Shown here: one piece after another, positions 14,747 through 22,979 of the stretch
Numbering within the stretch: the stretch's first letter is position 1
How the letters are laid out: every line of letters starts with the position of its first letter
Assembly (NCBI RefSeq): GCF_014892575.1
Contig: NZ_JADBGI010000019.1
Span: forward strand, 53,164-117,163
Length of the DNA stretch: 64,000 nt
Reading direction: 5' to 3'
DNA from: Nocardiopsis coralli
Lineage (GTDB): Bacteria; Actinomycetota; Actinomycetes; Streptosporangiales; Streptosporangiaceae
Position numbers and translations under genes: made by a program
Notes under the pieces: model-generated
The model's database searches: none
What the model was told of the DNA's origin: nothing
The model's input: the letters and a program-made list of their open reading frames with translations, nothing else

Positions 14747-15754
14747 ATGCCCACCGAGGCCCCCGAGGCCCCGCAGGCCCCAGAGGAACGCCGGAGGGGG
14801 ACGCTGACCTCCGGCCGGGGCCGACTCGCCGACCCGATCTTCAAGTGGATCGTCGCCGGCTGCGGGACCCTCGTCCTGATCATCCTGGCCCTGATGGTGA
14901 TCCGCACGACCTCCGAGGCCTGGCCGGTCTTCGCCAAGGAGGGCTTCTTCGGCTTCCTCCTCGGCGACGAGTGGACCAGCGGCGGATCGCGCACCGAGAT
15001 CACCGGCACCTACGGGGCCTGGCCGTTCATCTACGGCACCCTGGTCACCGCCGCCATCGCCATCGTCATCGCACTGCCGCTGTCGATCATGGTCGCGGTC
15101 TACCTGACCCACATGGCCCCGCCCCGGCTCGCCAAGCCGCTGTCGTACACCGTCGAGCTGCTCGCCGCGGTGCCCAGCGTCATCTTCGGCCTGTGGGGCC
15201 TGCACTGGTTCCTGCCGAACGTCATGCGGCCCTTCTTCGACTGGCTCGAGGGCGTCCTCGGGTGGTTCTTCCTGTTCGAGGGGCCCGTGCTGGGGGTGGG
15301 CTACCTGCCCGCCGGCATCGTGCTCGCCATCATGATCCTGCCGATCATGACCGCGATCGTGCGCGAGGTCATCGCCGTCCAGCCCCTCGACCAGCAGATG
15401 GCCGCCTACGCGATGGGCTCCACCCGCTGGGAGGTCATCACCAAGGTCGTGCTGCCCGCCAGCTTCTCCGGCATCGTCGCCGCAGCCATGCTCGGCCTCG
15501 GGCGCGCGCTCGGCGAGACCATCGCGGTGCTCATGCTCATCGGCGGATCGCAGGCCTGGGGCGCCAGCCTCTTCGGCACCGGCAGCAGCATGGCCTCCCA
15601 CATCGCCGCGACCTTCGGTGAGGCCACCCCCGAGACCCGGACCGCCCTCATGGCGATCGGTGTCGCCCTGTTCCTGGTCACGATGATCGTCAACATCCTC
15701 GCCCGCGTCATCGTCTGGCGTCTGGGGCAGACGAAGGGAGACGCCGCCGTATGA
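14747..15754 (+). CDS. pstC: Phosphate ABC transporter permease PstC
   Basis: A 335-residue permease of the phosphate importer with about six helices. The cytoplasmic coupling loop contains EVIAVQPLDQQMAAYAMGST followed by GRALGETIAVLMLIGGS, the PstC-type EAA motif. I chose ATG 14747 because TGAGGAGAAGCAC lies immediately before it. The stop overlaps the pstA start as ATGA, so the two permeases are translationally coupled. Confidence 0.95.
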   Translation: MPTEAPEAPQAPEERRRGTLTSGRGRLADPIFKWIVAGCGTLVLIILALMVIRTTSEAWPVFAKEGFFGFLLGDEWTSGGSRTEITGTYGAWPFIYGTLVTAAIAIVIALPLSIMVAVYLTHMAPPRLAKPLSYTVELLAAVPSVIFGLWGLHWFLPNVMRPFFDWLEGVLGWFFLFEGPVLGVGYLPAGIVLAIMILPIMTAIVREVIAVQPLDQQMAAYAMGSTRWEVITKVVLPASFSGIVAAAMLGLGRALGETIAVLMLIGGSQAWGASLFGTGSSMASHIAATFGEATPETRTALMAIGVALFLVTMIVNILARVIVWRLGQTKGDAAV

Positions 15755-16659
15755 GCGTCACCACCGACCGGCCCGCGCCGTCCGCGCCTGCGCCGCTGAG
15801 CCAACTGCCCCCCGGCTCCGGACTGCGCCGGTTCAAGAACCGCACCGCGACCGTGGTCCTGACCGGCGCCATGGTGCTGGCGATGATCCCGCTGTTCCTG
15901 ATCATCTTCGAGGTCGTCAACCGCGGCATCGGCGTGGTCAACCTGGAGTTCTTCACCGAGACCGAGCCTCCCCCGCGCCGCGACGGCGGCGGGTACGTGG
16001 CCGGGTTCGTCGGCACGCTGTACATCATGGCCCTGGCGATCCTCATGTCGATCCCGTTCGGCATCGCCACCGCCGTCTACGTCGTGGAGTACGGCCCCAA
16101 CCGGCTGGCCTCCTCGATCCGGTTCTTCACCGACGTGATGACCGGGATCCCCTCGATCTTCGTGGGTCTGTTCGTGTACGGGCTGCTGGTGATCGGCTGG
16201 GGCGGACTGGGCTTCGGCACCTTCGTCGGCGCCGTCGCGATCGGCGTGATGATGTTGCCGATCGTGACGAGGTCCGCGGAGGAGATGCTGCGGCTGGTGC
16301 CCGACGAGATGCGCAACGCCAGCTACGGCCTGGGCGCGCGCAAGTGGCAGACCATCATGCGCACGGTGCTGCCCGCGGCCGCGCCCGGACTGACGACCGG
16401 GTCGATGCTGGCGATCGCGCGCGGGATCGGTGAGACGGCGCCGCTGATGCTGACCGCGTTCGGGTCCGGGCTGATCGTGACGTCCTTCCAGGGCGAACCG
16501 CAGGGTTCTGTGCCGCTGCAGCTCTACCGGGGCGCGGCCCAGCCCTTCGAGGCCGGCATCGACCGCGCCTGGGGCGCGGCGCTGTGCCTGTTCGCGCTGG
16601 TGCTGCTGTTCACGATCGCGGCCCGCTGGATCGGCTCGCGCGCCTCGATCCAGAAGTAG
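15751..16659 (+). CDS. pstA: Phosphate ABC transporter permease PstA
   Basis: A 302-residue partner permease of PstC. The segment MTGIPSIFVGLFVYG, the coupling loop LVPDEMRNASYGLGARKWQT and RGIGETAPLMLTAFGS are typical of PstA. It is the last pst gene, followed by a terminator hairpin. No phoU gene follows. Confidence 0.95.
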   Translation: MSVTTDRPAPSAPAPLSQLPPGSGLRRFKNRTATVVLTGAMVLAMIPLFLIIFEVVNRGIGVVNLEFFTETEPPPRRDGGGYVAGFVGTLYIMALAILMSIPFGIATAVYVVEYGPNRLASSIRFFTDVMTGIPSIFVGLFVYGLLVIGWGGLGFGTFVGAVAIGVMMLPIVTRSAEEMLRLVPDEMRNASYGLGARKWQTIMRTVLPAAAPGLTTGSMLAIARGIGETAPLMLTAFGSGLIVTSFQGEPQGSVPLQLYRGAAQPFEAGIDRAWGAALCLFALVLLFTIAARWIGSRASIQK

Positions 16660-16679
16660 GCGCCTTCGACGGGCCGACG

Positions 16680-16702
16680 GCCCCCGGCCGGGAGCCGGGG
16701 GC
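16680..16702 (+). terminator. Terminator of the pst operon
   Basis: GCCCCCGGC and GCCGGGGGC form a perfect 9-bp stem around a 5-base loop, 20 bases after the pstA stop. A minus-10-like TACTCT (16705-16710) for the EF-hand gene follows at once. Confidence 0.65.
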
Positions 16703-16745
16703 GGTACTCTGCCCGGGAACTGCCCCCGATCCCCGGAGCGAACCG

Positions 16746-16964
16746 ATGCCCGAGAAGACCGACTACGCCGCCACCTTCTCCCTGGTGGACGCCGACGGTG
16801 ACGGCCTGATCTCCGCCGACGAGTTCCTCTCCCTCATGCAGAACCTGGGCGAGGAGACGACGCAGGAGCAGGCCGTCGCCGCCGTGCGCGATATGGACAC
16901 CGACGGCGACGACCGGGTGTCCCTGGCGGAGTTCACCGCCTACATGGGGCGCACCCGCGCGTGA
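16746..16964 (+). CDS. EF-hand calcium-binding protein
   Basis: A 72-residue acidic cytoplasmic protein consisting of two EF-hands. The first loop is DADGDGLISADEF and the second DTDGDDRVSLAEF, each with acidic residues at positions 1, 3, 5 and 12. It resembles the small calcium-binding proteins (calerythrin/CabD-like) of Streptomyces, thought to buffer calcium or act as sensors. The ribosome site GGAG precedes the ATG. Confidence 0.88.
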   Translation: MPEKTDYAATFSLVDADGDGLISADEFLSLMQNLGEETTQEQAVAAVRDMDTDGDDRVSLAEFTAYMGRTRA

Positions 16965-16979
16965 GCCCCGCGTGAGGCC

Positions 16980-17696
16980 TCAGCGCGGGTCGGACGCGAG
17001 GTAGACGACGTCGGGCACACCCCGGGCGACGGGGACCTCGACCACGTCCACGGTCGCGAACCGCTCGCGCAGAACCGTCTCGAAGGCGGCCACCTCGTTC
17101 GCGCTCCAGAAGGCCAGGACCCCGCCGGGCGCGAGCAGGCGGGTGAGGCGGTCGAGGCCGTCGGCGCCGTAGAGGTGGTTGTTGCCCTCGACGACGGTCC
17201 AGTCGGGGCCGTTGTCGGTGTCGAGGCAGATGGCGTCGTAGCGTTCCGGCTCCCCGGCGCCGGAGGCCTCGGTCAGCCACGCGACGAGGTCGGCGTTGTG
17301 GACCCGGCAGCGGGGGTCCTGGTGCACGTACCCGGCGGCCTCTCCGAGCTCGCCCTCGTGCCAGTCGATGACCTGCGGTTCGAGCTCGACGACGTCCACA
17401 CGGGAGACTCGGGCATGGTCGAGCGCCTCGCGGGCGGAGAAGCCGACGCCGAGCCCGCCGATGAGGACCCGGGCGCGGGAGCGGCCGCGGGGCAGGGCCG
17501 TGAGGCTCGCCCGCACCATCTCCCGCTCGGAGGTGCCGTCGCGGGTGTCCATGAGGAAGAGCCCGTTGCTGTAGATCTCGTAGTGCGCACCCACGCGCCG
17601 GAGCACGAGGTCGCCCCCGGTCTCGCCGGTGACCCGCGCGAGAGTGACCGTCTCGCCGTCGGGGCCGGGCGTGGTGGCTGTCGTCGGCTGGTCCAT
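16980..17696 (-). CDS. Spermidine-synthase-like methyltransferase-fold protein
   Basis: A 238-residue Rossmann-fold protein. GGLGVGFSAREAL and VDVVELEPQVIDWH match the nucleotide-binding loop and second acidic strand of spermidine synthase relatives, and CLDTDNGPDW lies at the catalytic region. A conserved DA[Y/F]D motif is not obvious, so aminopropyl transfer is unproven; it may be a SAM-dependent methyltransferase-like protein. It converges with the EF-hand gene, with 15 bases between the two stops. Confidence 0.75.
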   Translation of the reverse strand: MDQPTTATTPGPDGETVTLARVTGETGGDLVLRRVGAHYEIYSNGLFLMDTRDGTSEREMVRASLTALPRGRSRARVLIGGLGVGFSAREALDHARVSRVDVVELEPQVIDWHEGELGEAAGYVHQDPRCRVHNADLVAWLTEASGAGEPERYDAICLDTDNGPDWTVVEGNNHLYGADGLDRLTRLLAPGGVLAFWSANEVAAFETVLRERFATVDVVEVPVARGVPDVVYLASDPR

Positions 17697-17799
17697 CCCC
17701 ACATTGTGCCCGTGCCCGCACCGGATCCGCGGTGTTACCGGGTTTTGCCGAGAACCCCGTGCGCCGCCGGGGCTGTTCCGGCTCCGTGTGGTGCACCGG

Positions 17800-18327
17800 C
17801 TAGGGCTCGCGCGCGGGTAGGGGCGTGGGCGCGCGCAGGAGCAGGCGGGGCAGGACGCACACCCAGCCGAGCAGGAGCCCCCACAGCAGTGCGGCGAGCA
17901 GGCCGCCCAGGAGCATGCCGTACCAACCGAGCGGTCCGAGGCCCATCTCCCAGGCGGGCACGAGCGCCCGCGGCACGTTCGCCGCGGCGAGCCCGACGGT
18001 GAAGGCCCACCACCCCGATGCCGAGGAGCGCCACGGGCCGGGGTCCGGGCGGCGCCGCAGGGCACGCGCGGTCCAGGCCGCCGCGACCACCGCCAGCACC
18101 ACGACGGCCAGGAGCTCGACGGCGACGGTGGCCCCGGGGCGCTCACCGAAGGGCACGAGGGAGAGCCGGGGCACGGCGAAGGGCGCGCCCAGGGCGGTGG
18201 GCAGGGTCAGCCAGGCCGCGTGGGCGGCGATCCAGGTGACCAACGCGGTGCTGCCGAAGAACGCACACGGGAGGAGGGCTGCGGCTCCGACGGCGAGGGG
18301 GACACGGCTGTTGCGCAGAACCTTCAC
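17800..18327 (-). CDS. Predicted membrane protein
   Basis: A 175-residue protein with four hydrophobic helices and a short basic tail (RAPTPLPAREP). I do not recognise the family with certainty; it looks like an actinobacterial DUF-type integral membrane protein. The start GTG at 18327 is supported by TACTCT seven bases upstream, consistent with a leaderless mRNA. It is transcribed away from the GH5 gene, with only 54 bases between the starts. Confidence 0.7.
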   Translation of the reverse strand: MKVLRNSRVPLAVGAAALLPCAFFGSTALVTWIAAHAAWLTLPTALGAPFAVPRLSLVPFGERPGATVAVELLAVVVLAVVAAAWTARALRRRPDPGPWRSSASGWWAFTVGLAAANVPRALVPAWEMGLGPLGWYGMLLGGLLAALLWGLLLGWVCVLPRLLLRAPTPLPAREP

Positions 18328-18334
18328 GTTCTGG

Positions 18335-18340
18335 AGAGTA
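18335..18340 (-). promoter_or_regulatory. Minus-10 element of a leaderless promoter
   Basis: On the minus strand TACTCT is followed by seven bases and GTG, the start of the membrane protein. There is no ribosome site. Confidence 0.45.
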
Positions 18341-18381
18341 GTGGCGTAGGTCCCCTTGTCCCACCCCCCGAAGGGACGACC

Positions 18382-19833
18382 GTGAAGCGCCGCCTGTTGT
18401 TGCCCGCCGTCCTGTGCGCGCTCGCCCTGCTGCTGCCCGGGCTGCTCGCGGTCCTCACCCGCGAGCACACGGACACGGACACGCGCTACATCACCGACGA
18501 ACAGGGCCGGGCGCTGTTCCTGCACGGGTTCAACACCTCGGGGTCGGCCAAGGACGACCCGGACCGGCTGCCGTGGATCACCGAGGAGGACGTGCGCACC
18601 GAGTACGACCTTATGGGGACCAACTTCGTGCGCCTCCTCGTGCAGTGGCAGGCGCTCGAACCCGAACGGGGCACCTACGACGAGGAGTACCTGGATGCCG
18701 TCGCCGAACGTGTCGACTGGTACGCCGACCTCGGGTACCACGTGCTCATCGACATGCACCAGGACCTCTACGGGCGCTACACCAGCCCCTCGGAGCACTC
18801 CGGCAACGGGGCCCCCGAGTGGGCCACCCACAACGACGGGCTCCGAGTGGAGTCGCAGGAGCAGTGGGAGCTGGTCTACCTCGAGCCCGGCGTGATGCGC
18901 GCCTTCGACCACTTCTGGAACACCACCGGCGAGAACCCCGGCCTCATGGACGACTACGCCGAGGCCTGGCGCCACCTGGCCGACCGGTTCGCGGACGAAC
19001 CCGCCGTGCTCGGCTACGACCTCATGAACGAGCCCTTCGGCGGCAGTCTGCAGGGCCCCGATTTCGAGGCCGGCCCGCTCGCAGAGCTGTACCGGCGGAG
19101 CATGGAGCGGATCCGCGAGGTCGACCAGGACACGTGGATCTTCGTCGAGGGGCAGGCCGTCGGCGTCAACTGGGGTTTCCCGTCGGCGCTGCCGCACCTG
19201 GAGGACCCGCGCGAGGGCGAGCCGCGCATCGTCTACGCGCCGCACGTCTACCCGCTCCCCATGGATCTCGGGCAGGCCTACGAGGGCGGCACGGGCGAGA
19301 CCGTCGACGCCTCGATCGACGTGTGGTCGGACAGCGTGCGCACCACCGCCGAGCGCCTGGAGGCCCCGATCGTGCTGGGCGAGTTCGGGCTGGACATGTC
19401 CGGGCCGGGCGCCGAGCGCTACGTCGAGCGCATGCTCGAGGAGACCGAGCGGATGTCGTCGGGGCGTGCCTACTGGTCCAACGACCACGACGGGTGGGGC
19501 CCGTGGGCGGACGAGGACCTCACCCCGGGCCCCCTCGCCGACGTCATGGACCGCCCCTACCCCCGTGCCGTCGCGGGGCAGCCGCAGGAGATCGGCTACG
19601 ACCCCGGCCGCAAGACCCTGCAGGTGAGCTGGGCCGAACGCGCGGGGGTGGACGGCCCGACCGAGGTGTACCTGCCCGCCGACGCGGTCCCGGACGAGGG
19701 CGAGCTCGACCTGCGCACGGACGCCGAGTGGGACGCGGACTGGGACGAGGAGCTGCGGATCCTCTCCGTGGAGATCCGCGGCGCCGAACCCGGCGACGAG
19801 CACACCCTCACCATCGTCCCGGGCTCCGGCTGA
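18382..19833 (+). CDS. Glycoside hydrolase family 5 protein, endoglycosylceramidase-like
   Basis: A 483-residue exported or membrane-anchored glycosidase. An N-terminal hydrophobic segment (residues 5-23) is followed by a GH5 barrel: LFLHGFNTSGSAK, GTNFVRLLVQW, VLIDMHQD, the acid/base in YDLMNEPF and the nucleophile in VLGEFGLD. The layout and the extra C-terminal beta domain (residues 390-483) resemble endoglycosylceramidases of Rhodococcus, which cut the whole glycan from ceramide, although a cellulase-type activity is also possible. AAGGGACGACC precedes the GTG. Confidence 0.8.
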   Translation: MKRRLLLPAVLCALALLLPGLLAVLTREHTDTDTRYITDEQGRALFLHGFNTSGSAKDDPDRLPWITEEDVRTEYDLMGTNFVRLLVQWQALEPERGTYDEEYLDAVAERVDWYADLGYHVLIDMHQDLYGRYTSPSEHSGNGAPEWATHNDGLRVESQEQWELVYLEPGVMRAFDHFWNTTGENPGLMDDYAEAWRHLADRFADEPAVLGYDLMNEPFGGSLQGPDFEAGPLAELYRRSMERIREVDQDTWIFVEGQAVGVNWGFPSALPHLEDPREGEPRIVYAPHVYPLPMDLGQAYEGGTGETVDASIDVWSDSVRTTAERLEAPIVLGEFGLDMSGPGAERYVERMLEETERMSSGRAYWSNDHDGWGPWADEDLTPGPLADVMDRPYPRAVAGQPQEIGYDPGRKTLQVSWAERAGVDGPTEVYLPADAVPDEGELDLRTDAEWDADWDEELRILSVEIRGAEPGDEHTLTIVPGSG

Positions 19834-19914
19834 CACGGGTGTTCCCCTTGGCCGGACACAGGGCTGACGATTACTCTCCGTGATGTCTTATCGCCTTGAC
19901 GTATGGAGGATGCC

Positions 19915-20112
19915 GTGTTCCGCAGCGCCCGTGGCGCCCGCAGCGCCCTGATCACCACCGTCTCCGCCGCCGCCCTGGCCCTGGCCGCCGCGCCGGCCGC
20001 CGCACAGGACGAGCCGCTCGACGAACACGAGGCCGAGGTCGCCGCCGAGGCGCTGGGCGTCACCGAGCAGGTCGTCACCGAGATCCTCACCCCGCGTTCC
20101 TGGAGCGTGTGA
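19915..20112 (+). CDS. Small secreted protein
   Basis: A 65-residue protein with a classical signal peptide ending in AAPAAAQD and a short acidic mature part of about 35 residues (DEPLDEHEAEVAAEALGV). Function unknown. GTG at 19915 is the best start because GGAGG lies five bases before it; an ATG at 19903 falls in front of that ribosome site. Confidence 0.65.
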   Translation: MFRSARGARSALITTVSAAALALAAAPAAAQDEPLDEHEAEVAAEALGVTEQVVTEILTPRSWSV

Positions 20113-20199
20113 CGCACCGGAGTCCGTGACCCGCCGTCGGGGCCCCGGAGGGGTCGGCCCTAGGTTGGGGGCGTGGCGCGACCGACGAGAGGAGTCCCC

Positions 20200-20613
20200 A
20201 TGACGGAACGGACGACCGGGCGGAGCCTCACGGCCCGCCTGCGCGAGCGCGCACCCCTGGCCCTGGGCGGCGTGTTCCTGGCCGCGGGCGTGCTGCACTT
20301 CGCGGCGCCCAAGCCCTTCGAGAAGATCATGCCCCGACAGCTGCCGAAGCCCCGCGCGTGGGTGTACGGCAGCGGTGTCGCGGAGCTCGCCTGTGGGGCG
20401 GGCCTGGTCACCCGGCAGAAGTGGGCGGGTCCGGCCAGCGCCGCGCTCCTGCTCGCCGTGTGGCCCGCGAACGTGCAGATGGCCCTGGACTCCGGTTCGG
20501 GCCGCCTCCCCGGCCCCGCCGACAGCAAGGCCCTGGCCTGGGGCCGGGTGCCGCTGCAGATCCCGCTGATCTGGGCGGCGCTGCAGTCCCGGCCGAAGGC
20601 TCCGAAGGCCTGA
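20200..20613 (+). CDS. DoxX-like small membrane protein
   Basis: A 137-residue protein with four helices in the DoxX arrangement: LALGGVFLAAGVLHFAAPK, GSGVAELACGAGLV and a central helix. DoxX proteins are linked to membrane redox reactions. AGAGGAG precedes the ATG at 20200. However, TAGGTT at 20161-20166 is followed six bases later by an in-frame GTG (20173), the leaderless pattern of this genome, so a form longer by nine residues may also be made. Confidence 0.78.
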   Translation: MTERTTGRSLTARLRERAPLALGGVFLAAGVLHFAAPKPFEKIMPRQLPKPRAWVYGSGVAELACGAGLVTRQKWAGPASAALLLAVWPANVQMALDSGSGRLPGPADSKALAWGRVPLQIPLIWAALQSRPKAPKA

Positions 20614-20627
20614 CCCCGTGGACGACG

Positions 20628-20659
20628 ACGGGCCCCGCCGAGAATCCGGCGGGGCCCGT
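20628..20659. terminator. Bidirectional terminator between DoxX-like gene and hisG
   Basis: ACGGGCCCCGCCG and CGGCGGGGCCCGT form a perfect 13-bp stem around AGAATC. It sits between convergent genes. Confidence 0.7.
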
Positions 20660-20676
20660 TCCACGTGCGTGCTGCC

Positions 20677-21531
20677 TCAGAGGCGGCAGGCGTAGATGTC
20701 GGTGACCAGGATGGCGCGGGCGCCGATCTGCCAGAGGTCGTCCATGATCGCCTGCGCCTTCTTGCGCGGGACCATCGACCGGACGGCGACCCAGCCCTCG
20801 CGGTGCAGAGGCGAGACGGTCGGCCCCTCCATGCCGGGGGTGAGGGCGACGGCGTCCTCGAGCTGTTCGGCGTGGACGTCGTAGTCCATCATCACGTAGT
20901 CGCGGGCGACCAGCACCCCGCGCAGGCGGCGCAGCAGCGTCTCGACCTTGGGGTCCGGCTCCGCGCCGGTGGGGCGGATGACGACCGCCTCCGACTGCAG
21001 GATGGGCTCCCCGAAGATCTCCATGCCGGCCTGGCGCAGCGTGGTGCCGGTGGAGACGACGTCGGCGACGGCGTCGGCGACACCGAGCTTGACGGAGCTC
21101 TCCACGGCGCCGTCCAGGTGGATCACCCGGGCGTCGATGTCGCGCTCGGCCAGGAAGGAGCGCAGCACCTCGTCGAAGGAGGTCGCCACGCGCTTGCCCT
21201 GGAGGTCCTCCATGGTCATGTCACCGCCGCCGGGCGCGGCGAAGCGGAACGTGGACCCGCCGAAGCCCAGCGCGAGGACCTCGTCCACGGGTGCCTGGGA
21301 GTCCAGGAGCATGTCGCGGCCGGTGATGCCGGCCTGCAGGATCCCCTCGCCGACGTAGACGGCGATGTCCTTGGGGCGCAGGAAGAAGAACTCGGTCTCG
21401 TTGTCCGGGTCGACCATCACCAGGTCGCGGCTGTTCCTGCGCTGGCGGTACCCGGCCTCGCGGAGCATCTCCACGGCGGGTTCGGAGAGCTGGCCCTTGT
21501 TGGGCACGGCGATTCGCAGCATCTCGGGCAT
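20677..21531 (-). CDS. hisG: ATP phosphoribosyltransferase HisG (long form)
   Basis: First enzyme of histidine synthesis, joining ATP and PRPP to phosphoribosyl-ATP. At 284 residues it is the long, hexameric form with a C-terminal regulatory domain for histidine feedback. LRIAVPNKGQLSE at the start, DIAVYVGEGILQAGITG and the PRPP loop region DVVSTGTTLRQAGM are clear. The start ATG at 21531 gives the family N-terminus MPEMLRIAVPNKG. hisE lies 69 bases upstream in the same direction. Confidence 0.97.
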   Translation of the reverse strand: MPEMLRIAVPNKGQLSEPAVEMLREAGYRQRRNSRDLVMVDPDNETEFFFLRPKDIAVYVGEGILQAGITGRDMLLDSQAPVDEVLALGFGGSTFRFAAPGGGDMTMEDLQGKRVATSFDEVLRSFLAERDIDARVIHLDGAVESSVKLGVADAVADVVSTGTTLRQAGMEIFGEPILQSEAVVIRPTGAEPDPKVETLLRRLRGVLVARDYVMMDYDVHAEQLEDAVALTPGMEGPTVSPLHREGWVAVRSMVPRKKAQAIMDDLWQIGARAILVTDIYACRL

Positions 21532-21600
21532 GTCGGTGTGCTTCCTCGGTCGGTTCTGCGGTGTTCGGGACGTCGCTCGGCCGGTGCCCACGGCACCGGC

Positions 21601-21864
21601 CTAGAGATGCTTGTAGACGTCCTCGAGGCGCAGGCCGCGGGCCAGCATCAGAACCTGGAGGTGGTAGAGGAGCTGCGAGATCTCTTCGGCGGCCTGCTCG
21701 TCCGACTCGTACTCGGCGGCCATCCAGACCTCGGCGGCTTCCTCGACGACCTTCTTGCCGATGGCATGGACACCGGCGTCGAGTTGGGCGACGGTCCCGG
21801 ACCCCTCGGGGCGGGAGCGTGCCTTCTCGGACAGCTCGGCGAACAGCTCTTCGAAGGTCTTCAT
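21601..21864 (-). CDS. hisE: Phosphoribosyl-ATP pyrophosphohydrolase HisE
   Basis: Second step of histidine synthesis. An 87-residue all-helical protein of the MazG-like fold with KKVVEEAAEVWMAA, the metal-binding E-x-x-E-x region, and EISQLLYHLQVLML. GAGGAAAGAGACC precedes the ATG at 21864. TAGGCT at 21901-21896 on the minus strand is a likely minus-10 for a hisE-hisG transcript. Confidence 0.95.
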   Translation of the reverse strand: MKTFEELFAELSEKARSRPEGSGTVAQLDAGVHAIGKKVVEEAAEVWMAAEYESDEQAAEEISQLLYHLQVLMLARGLRLEDVYKHL

Positions 21865-21984
21865 GGTCTCTTTCCTCGACCGGCAGTGCACCTCCAGCCT
21901 AGGACGTCACGGTGACCGCAGTGTCCACCGACCCCCCGGTGTCCCGGCATGTGGACACCGGTCCGCCGCGTCCCCGGCCCGGCG

Positions 21985-22809
21985 TCAGGCCATACGCCGC
22001 GCGACGGCGCGCACGAGCCACCGGGGCAGCAGTTTCAGGAGCCCGTCGCCGGTCTTGTACTGCAGCCCGGGGACGACGCGGGGGCGCCGGGCCGCCCAGG
22101 CGATGAGGGAGTCGCGCACGATGTGTTCCTTCGGCACGAACGCGACCTCGGGGAGACCGCGTTCCTGTACCCCGCGGGTCATGTCGGTGCGCACGAACCC
22201 GGGCAGGACCACGGTCACGCTCACCCCGGCCGACCGCACCTCGGCGGCCACGCTCTCGCTCCACAGGGTGAGGAACTTCTTCCCGGCCCCGTAGACCGAT
22301 CCCCCGGGGTTGACCACGGGTTCGCCGGCCAGGGAGGACACGGTGATGACGCCGAGCCCGTCGGTCTCCCCCGCCGCGCGCCGGGCGATCTGGACCGGGA
22401 GCACGGCCCGGGTCAGGCGCAGCACCGAGCGCACGTTGATGTCGATCATGGCGTCCATGTCGTCAGGGTCCTGCTCGGTGAAGGGGCCGCCGTCGCCGCG
22501 CCCCGCGTTGTTGACGAGCAGGTCGACGGGGGCGAGGTCGCCGCCGGGCTCCACACGGAGGCGTTCGGCGACCCGTTCGGTGTCCTCCACGGAACCGAGG
22601 TCGGCCGGCAGGACCTCCACGGCCACCCCGCAGCGTGCGCGCAGGTCCTCGGCGAGGGCCTCGAGCAGTTCGGCCCGGCGCGCGACCAGGACGAGCGAGT
22701 AGCTGCGCTGGGCGAGGCGGCGGGCGTACTCCGCCCCGATCCCGGTGGAGGCGCCCGTGACCAGGGCGGTGCAGGGGCGGGTGGGCGGGGCCGGGCTGCT
22801 CTGACTCAT
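21985..22809 (-). CDS. Short-chain dehydrogenase/reductase
   Basis: A 274-residue classical SDR. The cofactor loop is TGASTGIG, followed by NNAGRGDGG, ITVSSLAGE and the catalytic pair in VYGAGKKF, where Tyr and Lys are four apart. It is similar to the DltE/YqjQ-type SDRs that act on lipids or short ketones; the substrate is unknown. TAGGGT ends six bases before the ATG, so the mRNA is probably leaderless. Confidence 0.85.
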   Translation of the reverse strand: MSQSSPAPPTRPCTALVTGASTGIGAEYARRLAQRSYSLVLVARRAELLEALAEDLRARCGVAVEVLPADLGSVEDTERVAERLRVEPGGDLAPVDLLVNNAGRGDGGPFTEQDPDDMDAMIDINVRSVLRLTRAVLPVQIARRAAGETDGLGVITVSSLAGEPVVNPGGSVYGAGKKFLTLWSESVAAEVRSAGVSVTVVLPGFVRTDMTRGVQERGLPEVAFVPKEHIVRDSLIAWAARRPRVVPGLQYKTGDGLLKLLPRWLVRAVARRMA

Positions 22810-22815
22810 GCGCCC

Positions 22816-22821
22816 ACCCTA
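22816..22821 (-). promoter_or_regulatory. Minus-10 element TAGGGT of a leaderless promoter
   Basis: On the minus strand TAGGGT is followed by six bases and then the ATG of the SDR gene, with no ribosome site. Confidence 0.6.
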
Positions 22822-22967
22822 GGGAAACGGCGGAAGGGTTCCACCGAACGGGCCCCGTCCCACCGGCGACGGTTCCCGGGGGTGCGGTGGGCCTTCACAC
22901 AGGCCGGGGAGGCCGTTCCCGGGCAGAACACGCCCTACGCCGCTACCCCCGGGACCCCGGCAGGCGC

Positions 22968-22973
22968 TAGCGT
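22968..22973 (+). promoter_or_regulatory. Minus-10 element TAGCGT of a leaderless promoter
   Basis: TAGCGT is followed by six bases and the ATG of the methyltransferase gene. It is almost a mirror of the divergent SDR promoter 150 bases away. Confidence 0.6.
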
Positions 22974-22979
22974 GCGGGT

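Noticed and set aside
17800..19836. A 678-codon minus-strand frame opposite the GH5 gene
   Set aside because: Only its last 176 codons (from GTG 18327) look like a real membrane protein. The remainder is antisense to the GH5 gene.
20161..20199. Leaderless GTG start at 20173 for the DoxX-like gene
   Set aside because: The TAGGTT-N6-GTG layout fits, but the ATG at 20200 has a good ribosome site and begins nearer to the conserved domain. Kept as an alternative only.
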